This document shows positions 9,347 to 17,514 of a stretch of 64,000 bases of DNA, in pieces. The stretch covers positions 124,001-188,000 of the forward strand of contig JADJFA010000006.1 of assembly GCA_016708875.1 (NCBI GenBank), given 5' to 3'. The first letter of the stretch is position 1. Every line of letters starts with the position of its first letter. The notes beneath the pieces are model-generated. The model did no database searches. It was given only the letters and a program-made list of their open reading frames with translations, and was not told where the DNA came from. A program made the translations under genes and the position numbers. This DNA comes from Lewinellaceae bacterium. GTDB lineage: Bacteria; Bacteroidota; Bacteroidia; Chitinophagales; Saprospiraceae.

Positions 9347-9802
9347 GTGCTGCTCGAACTCGACTTGCTACAATTTCAACCCCGGCTCCGACTTTCAAAA
9401 TCGGGCGAAACAGCATTTGTGTTTGACCCTATCAGGCGCAAAGAAGTGGTGCTCACGCCCGAAGAGCTTCTCCGGCAATTGATGCTCCTTTATCTTTTGG
9501 AAGAAAAAAAATACCCTGCCCATCGTATCCGTTCGGAAGTGGGCATTGAAGTCAACGGCTTGCGCCGCCGCTGCGATTTGGTGGTATTCGATGCCGAGGT
9601 AAAACCCTGGCTTTTGGTAGAGTGCAAATCGCCAAAAATTGCACTGAATCAGAAAACTTTTGAGCAGGCCGCGAGGTATAACATGCGTCTTCGCGCCCCT
9701 TTTTTGATCATTACCAATGGACTGACAACGTATTGTTCGGCACTGGATTTTGAGGAGAAAAAGTTTGAGTATTTGGAGGCTTTGCCGGAGTACCCCGTAT
9801 GA
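9347..9802 (+). CDS. Stand-alone HSDR_N (type I restriction R N-terminal) domain protein
   Basis: Protein of 151 residues consisting only of a PD-(D/E)xK nuclease-like fold, as found at the N-terminus of type I restriction R subunits. The conserved pieces are RSEVGIEVNGLRRRCDLVVFD, whose aspartate is a candidate metal ligand, and WLLVECKSP with the E-x-K pair, then a QAARYNMRLRAPFLIITNG segment. No motor domain or methylase is near, so it is not a restriction system. It probably starts at GTG 9347, 34 bases after bshA. The role of these lone Bacteroidota domains is unknown. Confidence 0.8.
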   Translation: MLLELDLLQFQPRLRLSKSGETAFVFDPIRRKEVVLTPEELLRQLMLLYLLEEKKYPAHRIRSEVGIEVNGLRRRCDLVVFDAEVKPWLLVECKSPKIALNQKTFEQAARYNMRLRAPFLIITNGLTTYCSALDFEEKKFEYLEALPEYPV

Positions 9803-9870
9803 ATGGGGGGGGGGTACTGGCCCGCGCGGTCGGTCCTTGCCCTGTTGCCCCCCAATAGTAGGGGGGGATC

Positions 9871-10003
9871 AATGTCCAATATAAAATGCCCAATGTCCAA
9901 GTTGGCGTTGTTCATGGCCACTCACGTTGACATATTGCATTGAAAAACAACCAATTCCAAGCGCAGATCCCACTTGGACATTCCATATTGGACATTGGAC
10001 ATT
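9871..10003. repeat. Intergenic hairpin of AATGTCCAA/TTGGACATT words
   Basis: Arms 9871-9901 and 9973-10003 pair imperfectly and consist of rearranged copies of AATGTCCAA, CCAATATA and the reverse TTGGACATT. The right arm ends at the guaB stop codon. Related elements occur at 14624-14760, 20572-20651 and 21783-21810. A G-run and a C-run flank the left side (9806-9867). Confidence 0.8.
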
Positions 10004-10005
10004 TT

Positions 10006-11496
10006 TTATCCTCTCGAATAATTCGGCGACTCCCTAGTAATAATGATGTTGTGCGGATGGCTTTCTGTCATTCCCGCGTTGGTGATTTTCACAAACTGAG
10101 CCTTTTCCTGCAAAATTTCCACCGTGGCTGCACCGCAGTAACCCATGCCGGCACGAAGACCTCCGACGTATTGGGTCATCACTTCTTCCAAAGTGCCTTT
10201 GTATGGCACACGCCCTTCGATGCCTTCTGGGACGAGTTTTTTGAGGTCGTCTTCTACGTCCTGGAAATAACGGTCTTTCGAGCCCAGTTGCATGGCGCCC
10301 AGACTGCCCATGCCCCGGTAACTTTTGAATTTGCGCCCATCAAAAATAATGGTTTCGCCGGGGGCTTCTTCCACACCGGCAAACAAAGACCCCGCCATAA
10401 TACTGCTGGCTCCGGCTGCCAAGGCCTTCACGATGTCGCCCGTATAGCGGATGCCACCGTCTACCACAATTGGGATACCTGAACCGCGCAAGGCTTGTGC
10501 GGCATTATAAACTGCAGAAAGTTGTGCCACTCCCACTCCCGCCACAATACGGGTAGTGCAAATACTTCCGGGGCCAACGCCGACCTTCACCCCGTCCACC
10601 CCGGCATCAGCAAGTGCCTTGGCACCCTCGCCAGTAGCCACGTTCCCGCCAATAATTTGGAGATGGGGAAATTTGATTTTCAACTGCTTTATGGATTCCA
10701 GCACTCCGCGTGAATGGCCGTGCGCCGTGTCCACGCAGATCACATCTACACCCACCGCAACCAGCGCGGAAACCCGCTCCTCCACATCAGCAGTAACGCC
10801 AACGGCAGCGCCAACAACAAGTCTGCCGAACGAATCTTTACAGGCTTGAGGGAAATTCACCCCTTTCATAATGTCTTTGTAAGTTATGAGGCCCACAAGG
10901 TGAAAGCCCGCATCCACTACGGGGAGTTTTTCAATTTTCTGGCGTTGAAGAATGTCGCGAGCCTGTTCCAAGGTCGTACCCAGCGGGGCAGTGACGAGGT
11001 TTTTCTCCGTCATAAGGTCGCGCACCAAACGGGTATGATTGGTTTCAAAACGAAGATCCCGGTTAGTGAGGATGCCCACCAACTTTCCACTTGGGTCAAT
11101 GACCGGGATGCCGCCAATACTGTGTTTTTTCATCAAACCCAGCGCATCGGCCACCGTTGCACCAGGGCTAAGGGTCACCGGGTCAATAATCATCCCGGCT
11201 TCTGAGCGCTTCACTGCCCGCACCTGTTCGGCCTGGTCGGCGATGCTCATGTTCTTGTGTATCATGCCGATACCACCCTGTCGGGCAATGGCGATGGCGA
11301 GGTTTTTATCCGTCACAGTATCCATGGCGGCGGATACCACAGGGACGTTGAGGCGGATACTACGGGTGAGTTGGGCGGAAATATCTACCTCACGGGGGAG
11401 GACTTCGCTGTAAGCGGGGACGAGCAGAACGTCGTCGTAGGTAAGCGATTCGCCAAGAAATTTGGCGATTGCGGCGTTGGTCAACTTAGATTCCAT
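10006..11496 (-). CDS. guaB: IMP dehydrogenase
   Basis: Oxidises IMP to XMP with NAD+, the committed step of GTP synthesis. About 496 residues. The N-terminal barrel half contains LTYDDVLLVPAYSEVLP, two CBS domains occupy roughly residues 95-215, and the catalytic loop GPGSICTTRIVAGVGVAQ carries the IMP-attacking cysteine near residue 310. The flap region includes YRGMGSLGAM, and the C-terminal piece GGLRAGMGYCGA is intact. ATG 11496 is preferred over the TTG at 11502. A word-repeat hairpin abuts its 3' end. Confidence 0.95.
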   Translation of the reverse strand: MESKLTNAAIAKFLGESLTYDDVLLVPAYSEVLPREVDISAQLTRSIRLNVPVVSAAMDTVTDKNLAIAIARQGGIGMIHKNMSIADQAEQVRAVKRSEAGMIIDPVTLSPGATVADALGLMKKHSIGGIPVIDPSGKLVGILTNRDLRFETNHTRLVRDLMTEKNLVTAPLGTTLEQARDILQRQKIEKLPVVDAGFHLVGLITYKDIMKGVNFPQACKDSFGRLVVGAAVGVTADVEERVSALVAVGVDVICVDTAHGHSRGVLESIKQLKIKFPHLQIIGGNVATGEGAKALADAGVDGVKVGVGPGSICTTRIVAGVGVAQLSAVYNAAQALRGSGIPIVVDGGIRYTGDIVKALAAGASSIMAGSLFAGVEEAPGETIIFDGRKFKSYRGMGSLGAMQLGSKDRYFQDVEDDLKKLVPEGIEGRVPYKGTLEEVMTQYVGGLRAGMGYCGAATVEILQEKAQFVKITNAGMTESHPHNIIITRESPNYSRG

Positions 11497-11567
11497 GTGC
11501 AAAGGTCTGACGAAGGAGGCTAAAGTAGGAGGGGTGGAGGTAAAAGTTTTTTAGCAACCGACATGTT

Positions 11568-13019
11568 TCATGTTTTGCCTAGCGCCTGCAACGATTTGAT
11601 ACCCACCATTTTGAAAAGAAAAAGCCCGACCAACCCCAGGCCCATTGCTGCGACAAATTTAATTGACCAAGCGAAGGCAGTTTCTTCAAACAAAAGCCAG
11701 TCCGAAACAAGGATAAAAGCGAAAAAACCAAAGGTTTGAATCAGCCCAAGGCGGCTGGGCCGGAACTCAAATTCCCGGACACAAAGCCAAATCATGGCGC
11801 TGGCGATAAAAATTTGTGTAACCAAAGCGGCGGTCGCTGACCCAATGGCTTGCCAATGAGGAATCAAAAGGAGATTCAAGGCCAAATCAAGTGCGATGCC
11901 TACAAGAAAAAAGCGGTTCATGCGCATCATGCGTTCTCTCGCGGTTAGCAAGGTGCTAAATATATAGGTGACGCTTACGGGTACAAATGCCCAAATGAGC
12001 ACGCCCAACACATCAAAACGGTACTCGTTGGCGCGGACAGGCATCATGAGTCGGAGCAAATCTTCCCGGGCAAAAAATATGGCCGCCGCAAGGGTCACGC
12101 TTCCCGCCCATATCAATTTGAAACTCATTGAAGTAAGGGGCCGAACGGTTTCTTTCCCTTTCAAAAGCCGCGCAAACATGGGCAATAACAGGGAAGCAAA
12201 CAGATACCCAAACATATTGCAGGCCTCCAAAAGCCTAAACGCGCTTGCGTACACATCAGCATGGGCGGCCCCTGCCATGCGCTCCAACAAAACCGCATCC
12301 AGGCGGGTGTAAGCAAACATCAACAGCACCACGAGCGCATACGGCAGGCTTTGCCGGAACATCGAAAACACAGCTGGTTTACCCGCCCGCCAATTGGCCG
12401 CCCAACTCGGTTTCACCGGAAAAACTGCACGCTGCCTTAGCAGGATGAACACTACAATCGCCGTGACAAAAAGCGCAAGCGTCTGTGCAAGGGCAAAATT
12501 GAGCAATAAAAAAGGGAGCCAATCTGTCCAAATCAATACCCCGCAGGTGACAACCATAAGCAACTTGTCCAACGACGAGAGCAGGCTATCCAGGCGGTAA
12601 TGCCCAAGGCCGGAAATATTGGAGCGCAAAAAAAGGATGAGTTGCACCAGCACTTGATTCACCAACAGGATGAACAACAAAGGCAATACATCCGCGCCAT
12701 AACCAAGTACAAAAGCGGCCACCGCCATCGTGAGCGTGACATAAACTGCCGCGAGCAACCATTTGATGGCCAGTAAGTTGGGGAAATATTTCGGCAGCAG
12801 TTGGGGGTGCTGACTGATGTGACGGTTGTTGAAACTTTGAATCCCGAAATCATTCAGGATTTGAAACAGGTAAGCGAGGTTGAGCAGTGCGAAATAGGTG
12901 CCGTAATCTTCGCCAACGCGGTTTTGCACTCCGAGGTCAATGCCAAATATGAAAATCGGCTTTATCAGGAGATTGATAAAGACGAGGAGGAGGATGTTTA
13001 AGAGGAATTCGCGCTTCAA
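11568..13019 (-). CDS. MOP-superfamily polysaccharide flippase (Wzx-like)
   Basis: Integral membrane protein of 483 residues with about 12-14 hydrophobic helices and the N-terminal pattern VQNRVGEDYGTYFALLN typical of oligosaccharide flippases that move lipid-linked sugars across the inner membrane. No glycosyltransferase cluster surrounds it, so the substrate (O-antigen, exopolysaccharide or other) cannot be named. The only in-frame start I find near the N-terminus is TTG at 13019. A hairpin repeat lies just upstream of it. Confidence 0.8.
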   Translation of the reverse strand: MKREFLLNILLLVFINLLIKPIFIFGIDLGVQNRVGEDYGTYFALLNLAYLFQILNDFGIQSFNNRHISQHPQLLPKYFPNLLAIKWLLAAVYVTLTMAVAAFVLGYGADVLPLLFILLVNQVLVQLILFLRSNISGLGHYRLDSLLSSLDKLLMVVTCGVLIWTDWLPFLLLNFALAQTLALFVTAIVVFILLRQRAVFPVKPSWAANWRAGKPAVFSMFRQSLPYALVVLLMFAYTRLDAVLLERMAGAAHADVYASAFRLLEACNMFGYLFASLLLPMFARLLKGKETVRPLTSMSFKLIWAGSVTLAAAIFFAREDLLRLMMPVRANEYRFDVLGVLIWAFVPVSVTYIFSTLLTARERMMRMNRFFLVGIALDLALNLLLIPHWQAIGSATAALVTQIFIASAMIWLCVREFEFRPSRLGLIQTFGFFAFILVSDWLLFEETAFAWSIKFVAAMGLGLVGLFLFKMVGIKSLQALGKT

Positions 13020-13028
13020 AGAGGAATA

Positions 13029-13118
13029 GTTGATGAGGGTTTATAAGGGTTGATGAGGGTTTATGGTTCTCCGGTTCCAGTTATCAACCTTTATCAACCC
13101 TTATAAACCCTCATCAAC
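13029..13118. repeat. Intergenic hairpin of GTTGATGAGGGTTTATAAGG words
   Basis: Arms 13029-13064 and 13082-13118 pair almost fully. Each arm itself contains two tandem copies of the unit GTTGATGAGGGTTTAT or its variant. The related element at 4235-4349 uses the same words in another order. It lies between pyrB and the flippase. Confidence 0.85.
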
Positions 13119-13125
13119 AGTTCAC

Positions 13126-14049
13126 TTAATTCCCTGCAGCAAGCAAGTAAAGTACCGCCATCCTCACCGCTACCCCATTTTCCACTTGTTGAAGAATGAT
13201 ATTATGCGGACCATCAGCAGCATCTGAGGAAATTTCCACGCCACGATTGATGGGGCCGGGGTGCATCACCACGATTTCACGGTCGAGTTCGAGGAGCATT
13301 TGACGGGTAATGCCAAAATATTGGTGGTACTCGCGCAGGCTGGGAAAGAATTTGATGTCCTGCCGTTCGAGTTGGATGCGGAGCACGTTTGCCACATCGC
13401 ACCAGCGCAGGGTGTCGCGCACATCATGGCTGATTTCAACGCCTAAATCTTTGTAGTGCTTCGGAATCAAGGTCGGAGGACCGCAAACCCGCACTTTTGC
13501 ACCGAGTTTGAGGAGACAAAAAACATTGCTGAGTGCCACACGGCTGTGCAGGATATCGCCGATGATAGCAATTTTTTTGCCTGCTACCTCGCCGAGCCTT
13601 TCCCGGATGGAAAAGGCATCGAGCAGGGCTTGCGTGGGGTGTTCGTGGGTGCCGTCGCCGGCGTTGATGATGTTGGCTGGTATTCGGCTCGAAAGATACA
13701 CGCAGGCGCCTGGAGCGGGGTGGCGCATTACCACCATATCAACCTTCATAGCCAGGATGTTATTCACGGTGTCGAGCAGGGTTTCGCCTTTGCTCACGCT
13801 GCTGCTGCTGGCGGCAAAATTCACGGTGTCTGCACTCAGGCGACGTTCAGCAAGTTCAAAGGAAACGCGGGTACGGGTACTGCTCTCAAAAAACAGGTTT
13901 GCTACTGTGATGTCGCGCAAGGAAGGCACTTTCTTAATGGGACGGTTGATGACTTCTTTGAAATTATCCGCCGTTTCGAAGATGAGATGGATATCGTCTT
14001 CGGTGATGTTTTTTATGCCAATCAGGTGGCGCGTTGAAAGTCCTTTCAT
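13126..14049 (-). CDS. pyrB: Aspartate carbamoyltransferase, catalytic subunit
   Basis: Makes carbamoyl-aspartate from carbamoyl phosphate and aspartate in pyrimidine synthesis. 307 residues, the normal catalytic-chain length. Carbamoyl-phosphate motif FFESSTRTRVSFELAE near residue 53, the mobile lysine segment SSSVSKGETL, HPTQALLD, and the C-terminal MHPGPINRGVEI. No regulatory chain (pyrI) is adjacent. pyrR ends 2 bases before its start codon, so the two are translationally coupled and likely regulated together. Confidence 0.95.
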   Translation of the reverse strand: MKGLSTRHLIGIKNITEDDIHLIFETADNFKEVINRPIKKVPSLRDITVANLFFESSTRTRVSFELAERRLSADTVNFAASSSSVSKGETLLDTVNNILAMKVDMVVMRHPAPGACVYLSSRIPANIINAGDGTHEHPTQALLDAFSIRERLGEVAGKKIAIIGDILHSRVALSNVFCLLKLGAKVRVCGPPTLIPKHYKDLGVEISHDVRDTLRWCDVANVLRIQLERQDIKFFPSLREYHQYFGITRQMLLELDREIVVMHPGPINRGVEISSDAADGPHNIILQQVENGVAVRMAVLYLLAAGN

Positions 14050-14051
14050 TT

Positions 14052-14597
14052 TTAAGGCTTCTTGTCAAATAACAAAATCTCATCCTCTCCATGTATCTCG
14101 TCCCATCGAACCTTGATATAAGCTTCGTCGAGTGCATCCACGGTAATACCAAAATAATCCGGCTGAATGGGCAGGTGGCGATTGAACCGGCGATCTGCCA
14201 GCACCAACAACTCCACGGCACCGGGTCGGCCATAGTCATTCAAAGCTGCCAATGCCGCCGAGATGGTACGCCCGGTATACAACACATCGTCAATCAGCAG
14301 CACTTTTTTATCGGTAACGATGAAGTCAATTTCGTTGGGATGCGGGGCAAGCGGGCCATCGGGCATCCGAAAATCATCGCGGTGGAAGGTGATGTCGAGT
14401 TTTCCGTACTCAATTTTTTTACCGACCAGTTCTTCAAGTCGTGCATGAATGCGATTGGAAAGCAGGGTGCCGCGCGGCTGAATGCCTATAATACAGGCAT
14501 TTGAGAAGTCGCCCCAGTCTTCAAGCAACTGGTGGCAAAGCCGCTCAATAGTGAGGGCAAAGCGCGGACGGTCGAGGAGCGTTTTTCCAGCTTGCAT
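14052..14597 (-). CDS. pyrR: Pyrimidine operon regulator / uracil phosphoribosyltransferase PyrR
   Basis: PRTase-fold protein of about 181 residues. The PRPP-binding loop VLLIDDVLYTGRTISAAL lies near residue 100, with GIQPRGTLLSNRI earlier and VLADRRFNRHLPIQPDYFG later, all standard for PyrR. In Bacillus it binds pyr mRNA to cause attenuation; here its coupling to pyrB suggests a regulatory or UMP-salvage role, which is inference. The ATG at 14597 gives MQAGKTLLDRPRFALTIERL; the longer open frame upstream to 14648 runs through a word-repeat element and is discounted. Confidence 0.92.
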   Translation of the reverse strand: MQAGKTLLDRPRFALTIERLCHQLLEDWGDFSNACIIGIQPRGTLLSNRIHARLEELVGKKIEYGKLDITFHRDDFRMPDGPLAPHPNEIDFIVTDKKVLLIDDVLYTGRTISAALAALNDYGRPGAVELLVLADRRFNRHLPIQPDYFGITVDALDEAYIKVRWDEIHGEDEILLFDKKP

Positions 14598-14623
14598 AGA
14601 TTGAGGGCGAAGGTAGGGAATAT

Positions 14624-14760
14624 CCAATGTCCAACAAGGAATGTCCAATTTCCAAATTGGCCCTGCGCTTGAGATTTGCTGTTGTCTAATGCCAAGATAG
14701 CAACGTGAGTGATTAATCTTTACGCAACTTGGACATTGGAAATTCCTTGTTGGACATTGG
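14624..14760. repeat. Intergenic hairpin of CCAATGTCC/TTGGACATTGG words
   Basis: Arms 14624-14655 and 14729-14760 pair with shuffled words (CCAATGTCCAA, AAGGAATGTCC, TTTCCAA). Same family as 9871-10003. The element occupies the pyrR-permease gap and ends 5 bases before the corrected permease stop. Confidence 0.8.
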
Positions 14761-14765
14761 ACATT

Positions 14766-16095
14766 TCAACTCCTGGTCTTCTTTTGAAAGAACAACCAAT
14801 ACGCCAAAAGCCCCGCCACAACCACCACCAAGCCTGCCAGCGCCTTTTTCCCAGCTGCCCACAATATTGAAGCAGACGAACCAGGCACAAATGCCCACAA
14901 AAACAATCGGTGTAAGCGGATAAAGTGTGGTTCGGTAACTGCGCTCTGCATCTGGGCGTTTTTTGCGGAAAACAAAAATGGTCGTTCCTACGAGCATTAG
15001 GCCGATCCAATCCAGAAACGTGACGTATTCAATCAGGTCGTTAAAAGTGCCCCAGAAAAAAAGCAGGAACAATGCCCAGCCACTCTGGATGAGCATGGCC
15101 CAAACGGGTGTGCGCCATTTGGGGTGTATCTCCGCAAGTTTGGCGAAGAAAACGCCGTCTTTGGCCATTGCATAATACATTCTGGGTGAGGTAACTGCGT
15201 AAATACCAATACTCCCAAAGGTGCTGAGCGCAATCAGGAACGCCATCAGGGTGCCTCCCCAAGGCGTTACAGTATTCATAGCATCTGCGGCGACGGTCTT
15301 GGAATAGGCAATTTGTTCCACAGGAAGCAGGCGCATATAGGCCACGTTTGCGAGCACATACACCAGCGTGATGATGATAGCGCCCAGAATCATAGCCCTT
15401 GGCACGGTGCGCTGCGGGTTTATCGTTTCGCCGGCCATGTAAGATGCGTGTTGCCAGCCGCCAAAACTCCAGAGCACTCCAATAAAGCCAAGTGCAAATG
15501 CGCTCATCAAATTGTCGGGCGGGGTATTGGTAAAATTACTTGCGGCGTTTGCTGCCTCGGCTTGCGGATTGGCAAAAAACCAGCCAGCGCCAATGATCAT
15601 CGCCAAGCCCACCAATTTTGCCCCGCCAAATAAATTAGCAATCCATTCCCCGATTTTAACCCCAAAAAGGTTGACAATAGTGAGGAAAATGATGATTCCA
15701 GCCGCCAGTGGCAATTCCCAGGGACTGTCTTTCCCAGAGCCGTATAAGTAGCACAAATGTTCGGAGCAAACCAGGGCCAGTGCTGCAATGGCGCCCGCTG
15801 TACTGCAAAAGAGGATAAACCAACCATACAGAAACCCGACCACATCCCCGTAAGCCTCGCGCAAGTAAACATAAAGTCCGCCCGCCCCCGGAAACATCCC
15901 GCCCATTTCGGCGAAAGTGAGTGCGCCCGCTAACGCCACCACGCCGCCCAGCACCCATAGGGCAATGACATATTCAGGCAAATGGACCTGCACAGCAACG
16001 TTGCCTGGTGTTCGAAAAATACCGCTGCCAATGGTGCAGCCGATGGCGATCATCGTGAGGCTGTAGAGCGAAAGCGAGCGGCGGAGTTCGGACAT
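14766..16095 (-). CDS. APC-family amino acid permease (C-terminus frameshifted)
   Basis: Twelve-helix amino-acid/polyamine/organocation transporter. The N-terminus MIAIGCTIGSGIFRTPGNVA carries the GSGIF substrate-binding motif of the family, and GGMFPGAGGLYVYLREAYG follows. As read, the frame runs to 14713 with a strange Gly-rich tail. Removing one base from the T run at 14844-14848 (A run on the coding strand) gives a normal last membrane helix, ALAGLVVVVAGLLAYWLFF, and a short QKKTRS tail ending at the TGA complement of 14766-14768. I therefore end it there and treat the shift as an error or recent lesion. The substrate is not predictable. Confidence 0.82.
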
Positions 16096-16100
16096 GGTGA

Positions 16101-16210
16101 CTGGTGGATTGGTGGATTGGTAATTAGTGGATTGGTGATTGGTGGGTTTTTACCCGTCGAAGCCTTTTCACCCGCCGTAGTTTTAACGGAGGCAGGAGCG
16201 TAGGAGGGGG
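16101..16210. repeat. Word repeats: GGTGGATTGGT tract followed by CCGTCGAAGCC element
   Basis: 16101-16146 is a tract of GGTGGATT, GGTAATT and GGTGATT words, the reverse complement of the CCAATCACC family at 18083-18128 and 41574-41616. 16147-16210 has the TTTTTACCCG, GAAGCC, GCGTAGGAGGG words shared with 46501-46556, 48061-48110 and 58028-58075. Two repeat families are therefore joined end to end. Confidence 0.7.
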
Positions 16211-16219
16211 TGACTGAGC

Positions 16220-16822
16220 TTACATTTTAGGGCTTGAATTAAAAATGACCAGGAACACCATCGCCAACTTCATTTCCTCAGAAATAGCGGGGTCTAAATT
16301 ATCCTCAATTGCCCAGTCCCTTGGATCGCGGGTGCGGAGTGTATAGAGGTAAAAACTTCCATAGGTATCATTCTGCACCAGCCACTCGTCGTGTTGGTTG
16401 GTCCATTTGCTTTTGATGTTGAGGGTAATGGTGTTGTCCGAAACGCGCCATTCGTTGAAATCTCCGTTCCAGTTGGTGCGCATCGTGATTATCGCACCTG
16501 AGTAAGTGCGTAATTCCCATTGCTGTGGGTCATCTTTCCACCTTTGGCGGATGTTGCCCCGCTCTCCGCCTATTTCAAAAGCCCATTCGGACCAGTCTTC
16601 ACGTACATTGAGCCAGCGGAGTTTGAGTTCGCCGTAATATTCTTCTTCAACTTCTTCGCCCTCTTCGAGGTCGGCCTGCCTTATTGAGGAGAAAATCTCC
16701 CATTCCACAAAAGAATCCTGCCACCGGGAACTGATGGTTGTCATGGTCGGCGTTTGTGCCGATACATTGACCAGAAAACAAAAGGGCAAAAAGGCCAAAA
16801 GCCAAAAGCGAAAGGATGCCAT
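16220..16822 (-). CDS. Secreted protein with W-x(n)-W repeats, unknown function
   Basis: Protein of 200 residues with an N-terminal signal peptide (hydrophobic stretch FWLLAFLPFCFLVNVSAQ). The mature part is a run of about six units of roughly 25-30 residues, each with a tryptophan pair spaced 6-8 apart: WQDSFVEW, WKDDPQQW, WNGDFNEW and WTNQHDEW. This predicts a small all-beta repeat fold. I do not recognise the family. The start at 16822 is chosen because it begins the signal peptide; the open frame extends upstream into the DUF3127 gene. It begins 4 bases after the DUF3127 stop, so the two are probably one operon. Confidence 0.7.
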   Translation of the reverse strand: MASFRFWLLAFLPFCFLVNVSAQTPTMTTISSRWQDSFVEWEIFSSIRQADLEEGEEVEEEYYGELKLRWLNVREDWSEWAFEIGGERGNIRQRWKDDPQQWELRTYSGAIITMRTNWNGDFNEWRVSDNTITLNIKSKWTNQHDEWLVQNDTYGSFYLYTLRTRDPRDWAIEDNLDPAISEEMKLAMVFLVIFNSSPKM

Positions 16823-16826
16823 TTGT

Positions 16827-17228
16827 TTAAAATGGCAAGTCATCGGTGCTGACAGGAGGTGCGTCTGCATAGTTCGGGAATGGATCAGCGGGAAAATTCT
16901 CTCCAGCTGGAGTGGCTTTGGCCCGGCTGGAACTTTGCGGCTGGGCACTAGTGCTCTCGCCATTACCAGCCTCCATGCGCCAGGCATTGAGGTTGGTCAT
17001 ATATTTTCCGTTCCATTCGCGCCCACGCAGGTCAAATGAAACGCGCACCTGATCTCCTTCGTTGAAATTGTCCAGGATGCCACAGCGATCCTGCACTGCC
17101 TGAAACTTGATAAGTTGTGGATAATTGCCGTCGGGAATTTCGAGTACGAACTCGCGTGCTGCAAAATTGGCCGATTTTTGCTCGGTCGGGAATACGCGGT
17201 GGAGTTTGCCTTCAACTTCAAAAGCCAT
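16827..17228 (-). CDS. DUF3127 domain-containing protein with SSB-like acidic tail
   Basis: Protein of 133 residues. Residues 1-87 match the DUF3127 pattern: FEVEGKLHRVFPTEQKS, REFVLEIPDGNYPQLIKFQ, and FDLRGREWNGKYMTNLNAWR, which looks like an OB fold. A low-complexity linker then leads to the C-terminal tip TDDLPF. That tip resembles the DD-(I/L)-PF end of single-strand DNA-binding proteins that recruits repair partners. The family is widespread in Bacteroidota without an assigned role; DNA binding is inference from fold and tail. Confidence 0.85.
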   Translation of the reverse strand: MAFEVEGKLHRVFPTEQKSANFAAREFVLEIPDGNYPQLIKFQAVQDRCGILDNFNEGDQVRVSFDLRGREWNGKYMTNLNAWRMEAGNGESTSAQPQSSSRAKATPAGENFPADPFPNYADAPPVSTDDLPF

Positions 17229-17514
17229 TGTCTGTCAAATTATTGAGTGTAAAAATATAAGCCTTTTGGATGCGCAAAAATGCACAAAATCGAAAAATTG
17301 GATCGTTTTTTGAGTGGCAAGGAAATTCAGTCAGATCGGGCGTAGGACAATTTACCTTTGCAGTCTGTTTAGCCGCCTACAGCCTGGTTACGTTTGATGC
17401 CAAATGCACACAAAACGAAAATTGGGCTTAGACCAATTTATTTCAAAAATAAAAGGAATTAGTCTTGGCCGCCTGTTTATATTCTCACCGCTCTCTTTCT
17501 CACCACTCTCACAC

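Noticed and set aside
9803..9870. Short G-run and C-run tract after the HSDR_N gene as an R-loop or G-quadruplex regulator
   Set aside because: The runs are few and far apart, the local sequence is low quality in composition, and no gene depends on it in an obvious way.
14713..14848. Long Gly-rich tail of the amino-acid permease, ending in repeat-derived residues
   Set aside because: The other frame gives a normal last membrane helix and stop at 14766. One extra base in a T run explains the tail.
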